DNA from: UBA5336 sp039034035 | Lineage (GTDB): Bacteria > Pseudomonadota > Alphaproteobacteria > Caulobacterales > Hyphomonadaceae | DNA length: 22,216 nt | Reading direction: 5' to 3' | NCBI GenBank assembly: GCA_039034035.1 | Contig: JBCCBN010000031.1 | Location: 1 to 22,216 of the forward strand | Part shown: positions 16,055-22,216 of the stretch, piece after piece | Position numbering within the stretch: position 1 is the first letter of the stretch | Layout: the number at the start of each line of letters is the position of its first letter | Program-made: the position numbers and the translations under genes | The notes under the pieces: model-generated | Seen by the model: only the letters and a program-made list of their open reading frames with translations | The model's database searches: none | What the model was told of the DNA's origin: nothing

Positions 16055-16507
16055 CTACGGCGCGCTGCAATCGCCGATCCAGCGGCTGCGGATGATCACG
16101 TTCGATGTCATCGCCACGCCGTTCTCATGGCTGCCCGACAGGGCAATTGCGCCGTCGAGCTGGGAGCCGTCTGCATTGGCGGTGATCTTCATCGTGCCAT
16201 CCATGAACACGCCTGCCTGGTCGCACGCCATCTTGAACGACAGGACCCGGCCCGACTGGGTGATGTCCGACAGGGTACAGCCTTCCTGTACCAGGTCGCG
16301 CGGATCGATCACCGTTTCTGTGCCCGAGAGGCATTCGCCCGCAACCGATGTGTCGACCGGTAGGGTGGTCACATCGCCGGCCACGGCCAGGGTGGTGGTG
16401 ACCGATGTATCGCGCTGCCACTGGCCGGGCTTGATCTGCAAGCCGTCGGCAAAACCCGGCGAACCCCCGAGGAGGAACGTCGCTAAGGTGACGAAAAAAC
16501 TCCGCAT
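16055..16507 (-). CDS. Exported DUF3617-family protein
   Basis: The 150-residue product begins with a signal peptide (MRSFFVTLATFLLGGSPGFA, cleavage near ADG) followed by GLQIKPGQW, the usual DUF3617 opening. The mature part carries ECLSG, DPRDLVQEGCTL, SFKMACDQ and the C-terminal IGDC: four cysteines that could pair in the periplasm. DUF3617 function is not established. The frame extends to 16564, but GGAG 8 bases before the ATG at 16507 and the signal peptide fix the start. A perfect inverted repeat lies just upstream of the ribosome site. It is transcribed in the same direction as the symporter, 151 bases away. Confidence 0.85.
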   Translation of the reverse strand: MRSFFVTLATFLLGGSPGFADGLQIKPGQWQRDTSVTTTLAVAGDVTTLPVDTSVAGECLSGTETVIDPRDLVQEGCTLSDITQSGRVLSFKMACDQAGVFMDGTMKITANADGSQLDGAIALSGSHENGVAMTSNVIIRSRWIGDCSAP

Positions 16508-16520
16508 GATCAGGGCTCCG

Positions 16521-16539
16521 CTGGACCATAAGGGTCCAG
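16521..16539 (-). promoter_or_regulatory. Perfect inverted repeat in the DUF3617 leader
   Basis: CTGGACC, a 5-base spacer and GGTCCAG form a 7-bp perfect repeat ending 13 bases before the start codon, touching the ribosome binding site. It could be an operator for a dimeric repressor or an mRNA hairpin limiting initiation. Confidence 0.35.
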
Positions 16540-16658
16540 TCTTAGGCTGGGTTGGCCCCCCCATCCAGACCGCGGCGCAGCCCGTGCCATTAAGGTTTGG
16601 TCAGGCGGGACGCTTGGCAGCGGGGCGGGGTCGGTGGGCCCCGGTGGCGGTGCGCCGC

Positions 16659-17942
16659 TCAATAGAGGTCGCGGGCGCGGAACACCTCTTCGTCCAGTTC
16701 GCCTTCCCATTTTGCCACAGCGGTCGCGACCGCCGCATCACCGGTGACGTTGGTCAGGGTTCGCATCATGTCGAGCAAGCGGTCAAATGGCAGGATGAAC
16801 CCGATGATCAGGAAGGCCTGCTCCTCGGGAATGCCGACCTGGGTCAGCGCCAGGCCGGACAGGAAAAGGCCCGCAGACGGTATCCCCGCCGCACCAATCG
16901 AAACCAGCGTCGCCATCAACGCGATCAGGACATATTGCGAGAGGCTGACATCGATGCCCATGGCCTGCGCGCCGAACAGGGCAACCATGCCGATATAGAT
17001 CGCCGTGCCATCCATGTTGATCGTCGCGCCCAGGGGCAGGACCGAGCCGGCAATCGCCTTGTCCACGCCGAGATTTTCCTCCGCGCAGGTGATCGTGACC
17101 GGCAGCGTGGCCGACGAACTGGAGGTGGAATACGCCACCGCCTGGGCATCGGTGACGCCCCGGAAGAAGGGCATGATCGGCAGGCGCAGCAGGGTGGTGA
17201 TGATGATCCCGCCATAGGTGACGATGATATGGATGAAGCAGGCCAGATAGAGCGCAATAGCCAGTGTCCCCAGGCTTTGCAGCACGCCGAGCCCCTTGGT
17301 CGCCATCGTTGTGGTCATCAGGGCGAACACGCCGATAGGCGCGGTTTCCATCACGATGATGGTCACCTTCATCATGGTTTCGGCGGCCCCGTCGAAGAAA
17401 TTGGCGACCGGCTTGGCAATGTCACCCGCCAGCAGGATGCCGACCCCGAACATGATCGAGAAGAAGATGATCGCCAGCACATCCCCTTCCGCCAGGGCCT
17501 GGATCGGATTGGTCGGGACGATACCCAACAGGCGGTCGCGTAGCGGGGGCGCGGCAACCGGATCAATCGGCGTTGCGCCAACAAAGGAGTCGGGCGTCAG
17601 GCTGGCGCCAGGCTGGAAAATCGCGCCGAGGACCAGCCCAAAGGTCACCGCAATCGCAGTCGTTCCGAAATAGAGCGCAAGCGTCCTGAGGCCGAGACTG
17701 CCAAGCCGCTTGGGGTCGCCCATGGCTATGATGCCCGAAACGAGGGTGAAGAAGATCAGCGGCACGATCAGCATTCGGATCAGGCGCAGGAACAGGTCGC
17801 CGAGCCAGCTGACCCAAGTCTCCGCGAAGGCGCCACCGGCTGCCTCGCCCATGCCATAGCGGAGGGCAAGGCCAGTAATCAGCCCCAGCACAAGGGCTGC
17901 GATCACCCGTTTCCAGAGCGCGATTTCGAACCAGGCAGCCAT
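16659..17942 (-). CDS. Dicarboxylate/amino acid:cation symporter (DAACS family)
   Basis: Inner-membrane secondary transporter that takes up acidic amino acids or C4-dicarboxylates with Na+ or H+. The 427 residues have about eight membrane helices and the family's two re-entrant loops. Motifs are LIRMLIVPLIFFTLVSGI, the serine-rich AYSTSSSSATLPVT hairpin, GATINMDGTAIY, GIPSAGLFLS and DRLLDMMRTLTNVTGD with the substrate-contacting Asp and Asn. The ATG at 17942 has GGGGAGG upstream. Which acid is carried (glutamate, aspartate, C4-dicarboxylate) cannot be decided here. A promoter-like site lies 40-67 bases upstream, in the gap shared with the divergent flavoprotein gene. Confidence 0.93.
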   Translation of the reverse strand: MAAWFEIALWKRVIAALVLGLITGLALRYGMGEAAGGAFAETWVSWLGDLFLRLIRMLIVPLIFFTLVSGIIAMGDPKRLGSLGLRTLALYFGTTAIAVTFGLVLGAIFQPGASLTPDSFVGATPIDPVAAPPLRDRLLGIVPTNPIQALAEGDVLAIIFFSIMFGVGILLAGDIAKPVANFFDGAAETMMKVTIIVMETAPIGVFALMTTTMATKGLGVLQSLGTLAIALYLACFIHIIVTYGGIIITTLLRLPIMPFFRGVTDAQAVAYSTSSSSATLPVTITCAEENLGVDKAIAGSVLPLGATINMDGTAIYIGMVALFGAQAMGIDVSLSQYVLIALMATLVSIGAAGIPSAGLFLSGLALTQVGIPEEQAFLIIGFILPFDRLLDMMRTLTNVTGDAAVATAVAKWEGELDEEVFRARDLY

Positions 17943-17981
17943 CGCGCCCTCCCCAAGCGTATTGATTCTTTCCAGTCACCG

Positions 17982-18009
17982 ACCGTAGAGCCCCCCGTCG
18001 CCCCGTCAA
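17982..18009 (-). promoter_or_regulatory. Candidate promoter of the symporter gene
   Basis: On the minus strand TTGACGG is a full match to the Caulobacter -35 element TTGACGS (hexamer 18009-18004). A GCTCTACGGT stretch follows, with TACGGT at 17987-17982, 16 bases from TTGACG. The -10 match is weak. Confidence 0.35.
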
Positions 18010-18082
18010 TCACAGACCGCCGCGCAGCAGCGGCGATGGCATTTCTGTCTGTTTTGGCGGCAATTGATGGACATATGCGGCG

Positions 18083-18676
18083 ATGGCTCTACCCATCGGT
18101 GCAATGGCGAATGAACTGAACCGCGTGTTCGACACGATTGTATCGCGCCTGGTGCGGGCAGGCTCTGATCGCCGGTCGCCCTGGCGCTTGCCGGTGCTGG
18201 CGACCCTGTGTCCGGACCGGGGGCCCCAGGCTCGGACACTTGTCCTGCGCGCTGTCGACGCTGAGCCCTTGTCGCTCGATTTCTATACCGACCAGCGGAC
18301 ACCGAAAACGGCCGAGATCGCCGCTGACCCCCGCGTTTCGCTGGCGTTCTGGGACAAGGGCGCATCCCAGCAATTGCGCCTCGAAGGCCTTGCAGCGCTT
18401 CACACGACTGGCGCGGCGGTAGACCAGGCGCGCGAGCGATTGGCGGGCTACACGGGATCGGACTATGCGCGCTGGGCGGTTCCCGGCGCGCCGATGGACA
18501 CGCCAGACGCTGCGGATCGCCGCCTTGAAGACGGCGTCGCCCATTTCGCCCTGCTCCGGGTAACCGCAAGCCGGCTCGATTGGCTCGAACTGGCCCGGGA
18601 AAGGCACCGCCGCGCGATCTTCACGCGCGACATTGGTGCAGAGACCGGATGGGCTGGCACATGGGCCGTCCCCTGA
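18083..18676 (+). CDS. Pyridoxamine 5'-phosphate oxidase-like FMN-binding protein
   Basis: A 197-residue split-barrel flavoprotein of the PNPOx-like superfamily. The segment WRLPVLATLCPDRGPQARTLVLRAVDAE is the first barrel part with the RTLVLR FMN contact. FYTDQRTPKTAEIAADPRVS and AFWDKGASQQLRLEG follow, as in PNPOx. The C-terminus (LEDGVAHFALLRVTASRLDWLEL) resembles the Alr4036-type subgroup and not the RRNYGEWSA-like end I expect of PdxH. The pdxH symbol is therefore withheld. The start is either ATG 18083 or 18104, and neither has a clear ribosome site. It is divergent from the symporter and convergent with the dehydrogenase gene. Confidence 0.85.
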   Translation: MALPIGAMANELNRVFDTIVSRLVRAGSDRRSPWRLPVLATLCPDRGPQARTLVLRAVDAEPLSLDFYTDQRTPKTAEIAADPRVSLAFWDKGASQQLRLEGLAALHTTGAAVDQARERLAGYTGSDYARWAVPGAPMDTPDAADRRLEDGVAHFALLRVTASRLDWLELARERHRRAIFTRDIGAETGWAGTWAVP

Positions 18677-18719
18677 AGGGCCGAACCACGGGGCGCGTCG
18701 CTCGGTCTGGACCTCGCGA

Positions 18720-20417
18720 TCAGTTGCCGCTTTCCAGCACCCGGCGGGCAATCACCATGGCCTGCACCTCGCCGGCGCCTTCGAAGATATTCAGGATGCG
18801 GGCGTCCTGCAGCACGCGGCTGATAGGATACTCCAGCGCAAAGCCATTGCCGCCATGGATCTGGACGGCATTGTCCGCCGCAGCCCACGCCACCCGAGCC
18901 CCGAGCAGCTTGGCCATGCCGGCTTCAAGGTCACAGCGCTTGCCGCTGTCCTTCTGCCGGGCCGAAAAATAGGTGAGCTGGCGCACCCCGATGAGTTCGG
19001 CGGCCATCATCACCAGCTTGTTGGCGACCCGGGGGAAGCCGAAGATCGGCTGGCCAAATTGCACCCGGTCGATGGCGTATTGCAGGCCCAGCTCGAAAGC
19101 GTTCTGGGCCACGCCAACTGCGCGGGCTGCCGTCTGGATCCGTGCACTTTCGAAGGTCGCCATCAGGTGGCGGAAGCCCTGGCCTTCCACTTCACCGAGC
19201 AGGTTGGCGGTATCGACCTTGAATTCGTCGAACGCAATTTCGTACTCCTTCATGCCGCGATAGCCGAGCACCTCGATCTCGCCGCCAGACATGCCCTCGG
19301 CAGGGAACGGTGTGTCATCGTCGCCCCGGGGTTTTTCAGCCAGGAACATGGAGAGGCCCGAGAAATTGTTCGTGTCCGGATCGGTCCGCGCCAGCAGGGT
19401 CATCATGTCGGCGCGCACCGGGTGGGTGATCCAGGTCTTGTTGCCGGTGATGGAATAGGTTGCGCCATCTTCCGACGGCACCGCCCGAGTGCGCAGCGAT
19501 CCCAGATCCGAACCGGTATTGGGTTCGGTGAACACCGCCGTCGGCAGAATGTCCGCAGAGGCGATGCCGGGTAGCCACTTCTCTTTCTGCGCCTCGGTGC
19601 CGCCGATCAGGATCAGTTCCGCGGCGATTTCCGAACGTGTGCCCAAAGAGCCCACGCCGATATAGCCGCGCGACAATTCTTCGGAGACGACGCACATGGC
19701 GATCTTGTCCATGCCGAAGCCGCCATAAGCTTCCGGGATGGTCAGCCCGAAGACGCCCAGCTCACCCATTTCCTCGACGATATCCATCGGGATGTAGTCA
19801 TTCTGCAGGTGCCACTCATGGGCATGGGGCAACACCTTGTCGGTGGCGAACTTGCGGAACTGGTCGCGCACCATGGTCATGGTCTCGTCGAGGCCGGTGT
19901 CTTCCACCGTGGCCCGGCTGAGGGCGTCTGGCAGGAAGGCGGCGGCCGCCGCCATCACGGCGGGCGTCTTGCCCTGGGTGATCAGGCGCTGCACGGCGGG
20001 GGTGGCGAACAGGGCATCGGCCTCGGCAACCGTATCGGTTTCGTGGGGACGGATCACTTCGCCCTGGTTCATCGGAACACCGCCTACCAATTGGGCGAGA
20101 TACTCGCTGAACAGGACCTGGCCCAGAAGCGCATCGATCTCGCCAAACCGGTCTTCGGCGTCCAGCCGGTGCGCCCATGCGGCGGTCTCTCGCAGCGTCT
20201 CGGCATAGGTGGCGATCCAGGCAAAGCCATGGGCGAGATGCTGTTCGCGGGCAAAGGCCTTGCGGTCTGGACGCCCTTCGCTGACCAGGCGGTCCGTCGC
20301 CTTCGCCTTCACCGCTTCGTAATAGGTCTGAACGGCGGCGACGGCATCGTCCATGGTGGCCAACAGGTCCCCCAGAACCGGGGTCTCTTCAATCACGCCA
20401 ATTGCACTGCCGTCCAT
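18720..20417 (-). CDS. mcd: (2S)-methylsuccinyl-CoA dehydrogenase (ethylmalonyl-CoA pathway)
   Basis: FAD-dependent acyl-CoA dehydrogenase that oxidises (2S)-methylsuccinyl-CoA to mesaconyl-CoA. At 565 residues it is much longer than ordinary members of the family. The extra N-terminal ~165 residues (REQHLAHGFAWIATYAETLR, RFGEIDALLGQVLFSEYLAQ, GGVPMNQGEVIRP) are the part I recognise as specific to Mcd. The rest is the usual fold: ELGVFGLTIPEAYGGFGMDK, TEPNTGSDLGSLRT, WITHPVRADMMTLLART, RVQFGQPIFGFPRVANKLVM, QIHGGNGFALEYPISRVLQD, and the catalytic glutamate E546 in NIFEGAGEVQ. GAGGAG lies 7 bases before the ATG at 20417. Other pathway genes (ccr, ecm, mch) are not in the window. An unspecialised dehydrogenase is the alternative. 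Confidence 0.88.
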   Translation of the reverse strand: MDGSAIGVIEETPVLGDLLATMDDAVAAVQTYYEAVKAKATDRLVSEGRPDRKAFAREQHLAHGFAWIATYAETLRETAAWAHRLDAEDRFGEIDALLGQVLFSEYLAQLVGGVPMNQGEVIRPHETDTVAEADALFATPAVQRLITQGKTPAVMAAAAAFLPDALSRATVEDTGLDETMTMVRDQFRKFATDKVLPHAHEWHLQNDYIPMDIVEEMGELGVFGLTIPEAYGGFGMDKIAMCVVSEELSRGYIGVGSLGTRSEIAAELILIGGTEAQKEKWLPGIASADILPTAVFTEPNTGSDLGSLRTRAVPSEDGATYSITGNKTWITHPVRADMMTLLARTDPDTNNFSGLSMFLAEKPRGDDDTPFPAEGMSGGEIEVLGYRGMKEYEIAFDEFKVDTANLLGEVEGQGFRHLMATFESARIQTAARAVGVAQNAFELGLQYAIDRVQFGQPIFGFPRVANKLVMMAAELIGVRQLTYFSARQKDSGKRCDLEAGMAKLLGARVAWAAADNAVQIHGGNGFALEYPISRVLQDARILNIFEGAGEVQAMVIARRVLESGN

Positions 20418-20481
20418 GGGCCTACTCCTCGAAATCCTGTGTCATCACCAATAGCACTCGCTGACATAGGGCAAAAGCCAG

Positions 20482-20494
20482 GCCATGACATGGC
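20482..20494. promoter_or_regulatory. Symmetric site upstream of mcd, candidate operator
   Basis: GCCATG-A-CATGGC is a perfect 6-base inverted repeat around one base, 65-77 bases upstream of the mcd start. This is a usual place for a regulator to act. It is supported by symmetry and position only. Confidence 0.3.
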
Positions 20495-20498
20495 GCTA

Positions 20499-20521
20499 GG
20501 CTGCGCTGCTCGGACGCAGCC
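20499..20521 (-). terminator. Candidate terminator after the SDR gene
   Basis: GGCTGCG and CGCAGCC form a perfect 7-bp stem with a 9-base loop, 12 bases beyond the stop of the minus-strand SDR gene and before mcd. No T-run follows. Confidence 0.3.
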
Positions 20522-20532
20522 GGCTCGCGGGA

Positions 20533-21243
20533 TCAGACCGGGACGATTTCCCCCGCATGGTCAAGCACCTGCCCGCTATGGTCGGGTGTCAGCTTATCGA
20601 TCACGTCCAGCAGCTTTGCAGCCGATTGGGCGGGCGTGAAGAGCTGCGTTTCCGGTACGCCGCCCTGGAACGGTTCGGACAGTGCGGTGTCTACCGTGCC
20701 CGGATGCAGGCCGACGGCGACGAAGTGCGGGTTTCGCCGAGCCTGTTCGATGGCGAAGTTCCGCACCAGCATGTTCAGCGCGGCCTTGGAGGCGCGATAG
20801 GCATGCCAGCCGCCCATCCGATTGTCCGAAATCGAGCCAACCCGCGCCGATAGGGCTGCAAACACCCCCCGGTCCTTGCGCGGCATCAGCGGGATGAAAT
20901 GCTTCGCCAGCAGGGCCGGGCCGAATGTATTCGCCCGGAACACCGTTTCGAATGCGGCCATGGACTGGTGGCGATAGGTCTTCTCCGGCTGCAATTGATC
21001 ACCATCGGACAGTATGCCCGTTGCCACGATGACCAGCATCGGCACGCCCGCCACCTTCACCGCGTCTGCCGCGGCAGCGATCTCGGCATCGTCGGTGATA
21101 TCGCATCGGTGATGCTCGACCCCCGGTATCGGCGTGGCCGCGCGCCGCGAAAACCCGACCACAGGCCCCTCCCCACGCGCCACCAGCCCCTCGGCCAGGG
21201 CGCGGCCAATCCCGCCGGATACACCAAATACGACAGCAACCAT
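20533..21243 (-). CDS. Short-chain dehydrogenase/reductase, CsgA/sniffer-like
   Basis: A 236-residue classical-fold SDR. The dinucleotide site is VFGVSGGIGRALAEGL (G7, G11, G13). An Asp-Ile-Thr segment (CDITDD) follows the third strand. Asn105 lies in FRANTFGPALLAKHF. The catalytic triad is Ser132 (ALSARVGSI), Tyr149 and Lys153 (YRASKAALN). It ends with VGLHPGTVDTALSEPF. These traits match the C-factor/sniffer group of SDRs, whose substrates are mostly unknown. The frame is open to 21312, but GGAGGT just before the ATG at 21243 and the start of the first beta strand there fix the start. It lies upstream of mcd on the same strand, separated by 115 bases with a hairpin, so it is probably a separate unit. 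Confidence 0.9.
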   Translation of the reverse strand: MVAVVFGVSGGIGRALAEGLVARGEGPVVGFSRRAATPIPGVEHHRCDITDDAEIAAAADAVKVAGVPMLVIVATGILSDGDQLQPEKTYRHQSMAAFETVFRANTFGPALLAKHFIPLMPRKDRGVFAALSARVGSISDNRMGGWHAYRASKAALNMLVRNFAIEQARRNPHFVAVGLHPGTVDTALSEPFQGGVPETQLFTPAQSAAKLLDVIDKLTPDHSGQVLDHAGEIVPV

Positions 21244-21351
21244 GGACACCTCCACCACTTGAGCTAGCGCGAGGCGGGTTCGCGCAAAGGAGGGCTCGAC
21301 TTCATGTCGCACCGGGCCATCTCATACGGGGAGACGAAGAAAGCCGATGCC

Positions 21352-21753
21352 ATGTCTGTTCCGAGTTATCGCCGCCTCGCCGACCTGCCTGAAACCCTGG
21401 CGATCTTCCCGCTTGCGGGGGCCATGCTGTTTCCCCGCTGGACCTTGTCGCTGAATATCTTCGAGGCGCTTGAAACCTCGCCCTACCTTGAAGATGTCTT
21501 TTTGGAGAGCACCAACGCAGCATTCTTTACCGCAAAAGCAAAGGTACCCGCGCTGGCCGGTGATCTTGATCTATATCGTCAAGAACCGGCCCGCGGTGAT
21601 ACGCAATCGGAGGACGCCGCGCCCGCGTTGGCGCCATCACCCTCCGGCGCAGGCTTGAATATTTCCTCCGATGCACGCCGCGCAAACGGAACCGAAAAAA
21701 CTGGCCAGGCGATCAACGGCCAAATGGACGTAACGGGAGGCGACAATGGCTAA
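21352..21753 (+). CDS. Chimeric frame: LON-domain N-terminus joined to a GspL/PilN-like C-terminus
   Basis: Residues 1-38 (MSVPSYRRLADLPETLAIFP then LAGAMLFPRW and LNIFE) are the first strands of a LON substrate-binding domain protein, which normally continues PRYL and runs to about 200 residues. Here the text switches after LNIFE to ALETSPYLEDVFLES...FFTAKAKVPAL and a Ser/Pro/Asp-rich tail. That looks like the periplasmic ferredoxin-like C-terminus of GspL or PilN. The product is only 133 residues. It overlaps the next frame by 8 bases (ATGGCTAA), as gspL and gspM often do. Codons after the switch (GCA, AAA, GTA) and hand-counted GC of 58 % (21541-21600) differ from the 65-68 % nearby. It is probably not a functional LON protein. 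The upstream ATG at 21304 is less likely. Confidence 0.6.
   Translation: MSVPSYRRLADLPETLAIFPLAGAMLFPRWTLSLNIFEALETSPYLEDVFLESTNAAFFTAKAKVPALAGDLDLYRQEPARGDTQSEDAAPALAPSPSGAGLNISSDARRANGTEKTGQAINGQMDVTGGDNG
21460..21475 (+). other. Family-switch junction 1 (LON to GspL/PilN-like)
   Basis: The change of family falls at the codons for FEAL. Both parents plausibly share a Phe/Leu-Glu pair here, so a few bases of identity could have joined them. Confidence 0.5.
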
Positions 21754-22216
21754 TTTCAGCACCGGCTTGTCTCGGCTCCTTGCAGATATTGCACCACGCA
21801 CCCAATATGCGCTGATCGCCCTTGGCTTTGTGCTTGGCCTATCGGCAGTACTATCAGTGGGCGACCGCGTGAGTGTCATGCGCGGTGAACATGATGTGCT
21901 GGCCAAACGCCTTGCTCAGTATGGGGACGGTATCGATATTGACCGTTGGGAATCGCGGGTTCGCCAGACCGACGCCATTCTCACTGACTGGCAATCGCAT
22001 TATTGGAAAGGCCCGACGGCGGGCATTATCGCCGCGCAGCACAGCACTCCGGCGAACGGCAGCGGAACGCGAGTCATCTTGCTCGAGTCGCCGGACGTGC
22101 CTAACCTAGGCGTCGGTGAAGGCACCTGGCCAACGATGCGCGACACGCTGCGCCGGATCGGTCTGTCAGAGGTTGAGTTTCTCCACGCCTGCGACGCGAG
22201 CTTCAAGCAGGGCTCA
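21746..22216 (+). CDS. Chimeric partial frame: GspM-like N-terminus joined to flavin-dependent tryptophan halogenase
   Basis: Residues 1-90 look like type II secretion GspM: a short cytoplasmic start, one membrane helix (YALIALGFVLGLSAVLSV), then a coiled-coil-like stretch ending in WQSHYWKGP. From about residue 91 the sequence becomes a flavin-dependent tryptophan halogenase: TRVILLESPDVPNLGVGEGT, WPTMRDTLRRIGLSEVEF, then CDASFKQGS. K154 of the ASFK motif is probably the active-site lysine. The halogenase's FAD loop GxGxxG is missing, replaced by KGPTAG, so this frame cannot encode a working halogenase. GGGAGG lies 6 bases before the ATG. The frame is open to the window end. Hand-counted GC is 55-57 % in 21781-21900. 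Confidence 0.65.
   Translation, partial: MANFSTGLSRLLADIAPRTQYALIALGFVLGLSAVLSVGDRVSVMRGEHDVLAKRLAQYGDGIDIDRWESRVRQTDAILTDWQSHYWKGPTAGIIAAQHSTPANGSGTRVILLESPDVPNLGVGEGTWPTMRDTLRRIGLSEVEFLHACDASFKQGS
22010..22036 (+). other. Family-switch junction 2 (GspM-like to halogenase)
   Basis: The switch falls at GPTAGIIAA. Halogenases have GGGTAGWxAA here and GspM proteins have W-x-GPTxGxxAA. Both share a TxG..AA block, giving local identity at which a read-overlap or recombination join could occur. Confidence 0.5.

Noticed and set aside
16038..17543. 501-codon plus-strand frame opposite the DUF3617 gene and the symporter
   Set aside because: It spans two well-supported minus-strand genes and the gap between them. 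The second half is Gln/Asp/Arg/His-rich shadow sequence.
18633..19574. 313-codon plus-strand frame opposite mcd
   Set aside because: Antisense to the conserved C-terminal half of the dehydrogenase; no family resemblance.
21746..22216. A novel secretion-halogenase fusion enzyme
   Set aside because: The halogenase part lacks the FAD-binding GxGxxG loop and the GspM part is cut at its coiled coil, so neither half could work. A join artefact or scar is more likely.

Overview
The window looks like part of an alphaproteobacterial chromosome. The evidence is high GC (about 63-68 % in most hand-counted lines), an F1 ATP synthase operon in the order atpH-atpA-atpG-atpD, a proA-nadD-rsfS-rlmH run, an intracellular PHA depolymerase, an ethylmalonyl-CoA-pathway methylsuccinyl-CoA dehydrogenase, and promoter-like sites resembling the Caulobacter housekeeping consensus. 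I cannot fix the genus. Affinity to Caulobacterales, Maricaulales or Parvularculales is inference only.

Layout. 1-4500 (minus): atpH, atpA, atpG and a 3'-truncated atpD. The atpD frame is open 144 codons upstream of the canonical beta start and encodes a small Cys4 (CxxC...CxxC) domain plus an Ala/Pro/Lys-rich linker. 4501-5523: the atp leader, a divergent uncharacterised gene and a GC-rich gap. 5524-7139: a membrane-anchored orphan TAXI-type receptor and, divergently, a possible 37-residue membrane peptide. 7262-10216 (minus): rlmH, rsfS, nadD, proA. 10281-12953 (plus): a XerC-type recombinase and a DUF389 membrane protein with an OmpA-like C-terminus. 13078-14373 (plus): PHA depolymerase. 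14417-16507 (minus): a four-helix membrane protein, an NADP-dependent oxidoreductase and a DUF3617 lipocalin-like exported protein. 16659-17942 (minus): a dicarboxylate/amino-acid symporter. 18083-18676 (plus): a PNPOx-like flavoprotein. 18720-21243 (minus): methylsuccinyl-CoA dehydrogenase and an SDR.

The last ~900 bases (21352-22216) are not coherent. A LON-domain N-terminus runs in frame into a GspL/PilN-like C-terminus. It overlaps a GspM-like N-terminus that runs in frame into a flavin-dependent tryptophan halogenase lacking its FAD GxGxxG loop. Two family switches within 600 bases, at short shared motifs, suggest an assembly chimera or a recombination scar rather than two new proteins.

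Together the genes describe an aerobic heterotroph that makes ATP by oxidative phosphorylation, stores and mobilises PHA, and assimilates C2/C4 units through the ethylmalonyl-CoA pathway. No tRNA, rRNA, CRISPR array, IS element or prophage was seen. The most interesting native observation is the Cys4 extension of the ATP synthase beta subunit with two plausible translation starts. Second is the natural lysine in subunit gamma at the position of the E. coli gammaM23K coupling mutation.
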